Shown: one piece after another, positions 35,545 to 36,071 of the stretch
Layout: every line of letters starts with the position of its first letter
Numbering within the stretch: position 1 is the stretch's first letter
Source: Brenneria salicis ATCC 15712 = DSM 30166
GTDB taxonomy: Bacteria; Pseudomonadota; Gammaproteobacteria; Enterobacterales; Enterobacteriaceae
NCBI RefSeq assembly: GCF_003315515.1
Contig: NZ_QNRY01000036.1
Span: 1-36,071 of the forward strand
Direction of reading: 5' to 3'
DNA length: 36,071 nucleotides
Notes under the pieces: model-generated
Databases searched by the model: none
Told to the model about the DNA's origin: nothing
The model's input: only the letters and a program-made list of their open reading frames with translations
Program-made: the position numbers and the translations under genes

Positions 35545-35826
35545 TTATTTATTGTCACCTGAAATACCGGCGCCAACCTGTTTAATCAGACTTTTCAGGT
35601 TATTTGCCGACTGATGTTGCAATGTCGCCTCAATTGAAACGGGAATGACAGGAATCGCGGGAATATATTTCGCGCTCCAATATTTTTTTGACGCCAGTGA
35701 AATGCGTTGCCCAATGTTAATAACCGGGTGCGGCGTTGATAATTTCTGATGCCCCTGAACGACGGTGGCGGCAGAAATGACCTTGGCTTTAATTTCAGCG
35801 ATAGAACTCGATGGATTAATAGTCAT
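35545..35826 (-). CDS. Small protein of unknown function, first gene of the PKS-NRPS unit
   Basis: I do not recognise this 93-residue protein. From the ATG at 35826 (AAAGGT eleven bases upstream) it starts MTINPSSSIAEIKAKVISAA, has a basic middle (GQRISLASKKYWSAKYIP), a Pro/Ile-rich stretch IPAIPVIPVSIEA, and ends IKQVGAGISGDNK. It has no clear signal peptide, membrane segment, zinc site or carrier-protein serine motif. It is on the same strand as the PKS, 121 bp upstream, across the hairpin. It might be a regulator, a chaperone or docking helper for the synthases, or a ribosomally made precursor; none can be shown. The longer frame from 35874 lacks support. Confidence 0.65.
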   Translation of the reverse strand: MTINPSSSIAEIKAKVISAATVVQGHQKLSTPHPVINIGQRISLASKKYWSAKYIPAIPVIPVSIEATLQHQSANNLKSLIKQVGAGISGDNK

Positions 35827-35871
35827 AATTAAATACCTTTTGCGTTGAAATGAAAAGTTAATGTATTGGTA

Positions 35872-35888
35872 CACTCATTTCATGAGTG
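35872..35888. promoter_or_regulatory. Palindrome in the upstream region of the biosynthetic unit
   Basis: CACTCAT-TTC-ATGAGTG is a 17-bp dyad with 7-bp perfect arms, 46 bp upstream of the first gene's start. A TACATT -10-like hexamer lies just downstream of it on the minus strand, so a bound repressor could block the promoter. The size fits a dimeric regulator such as MarR or TetR type, but the binding protein is not in the window. Confidence 0.4.
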
Positions 35889-36071
35889 GTTTTTCCCCCG
35901 GTTAATAAAAATATGTAGAACATACTCGTCATACTTCAGGTCTTCTGGGTGACGACCTTAATGCAACGTGAATTATCTAAATAACTGCGCCTATTACCGC
36001 TCCACTTTTGTTAGTCCAGGTTTGTTGCCTGGGAAAGGTGATGCGGTTTTAATAAATTGTCTGACATTTTT

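Overview
The window is a conserved enterobacterial chromosome segment followed by an accessory secondary-metabolite locus. Roughly bases 549-23069 carry housekeeping genes whose products match the lengths and motifs of the Escherichia coli orthologues almost residue for residue. The gene set, and the twin Mu-type DNA-binding genes beside sfsB and ispB, point to Enterobacterales. A plant-associated Pectobacteriaceae genus (Pectobacterium, Brenneria, Dickeya, Lonsdalea) is my best guess, but the sequence does not settle the genus.

Left edge (1-548): the first codons of an IS3-type orfA run off the window. They are followed by a terminator and an array of GTTGGTTCA/TGAACCAAC repeats that looks like the replication or control region of a decayed integrative element, lying on the 3' side of tRNA-Ile(CAU). 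Core 1 (549-6721): tRNA-Ile, mug, the macromolecular synthesis operon rpsU-dnaG-rpoD (minus strand) and divergent tsaD. Core 2 (6754-10211): argR with paired ARG boxes, mdh with a CRP-like site, then a small Mu-like regulatory island of sfsB (Ner-like) divergent from two tandem paralogues with a Mu-type N-terminal DNA-binding domain, separated by two strong inverted repeats. Core 3 (10226-23069): ispB / rplU-rpmA-yhbE-obgE / dacB / greA / yhbY / rlmE-ftsH-folP-glmM-secG-tRNA-Leu(GAG), in the E. coli order. A single 29-nt type I-E CRISPR-repeat look-alike sits 44 nt upstream of rlmE.

Accessory region (23070-36071): an IS200-type element (HUH transposase, end hairpins, RBS-sequestering stem) lies directly behind the tRNA-Leu terminator. 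It is followed by a minus-strand cluster transcribed from about 35.9 kb towards 23.9 kb: a 93-residue protein of unknown function, a 1828-residue type I polyketide synthase (KS-AT(malonyl)-KR-DH-like-ACP), a 1357-residue NRPS module (C-A-PCP-TE) whose specificity residues read as aspartate, a small membrane protein, and a zinc-free MDR-type NADPH oxidoreductase. Read together, the PKS should build a malonate-derived acyl chain, the NRPS should couple it to Asp, and the TE should release it. Long perfect hairpins separate the first three genes. No phosphopantetheinyl transferase, regulator or dedicated exporter is visible in the window. This assembly line, with a DH-like domain after the KR and a small unknown protein in first place, is the best candidate for an undescribed system here.
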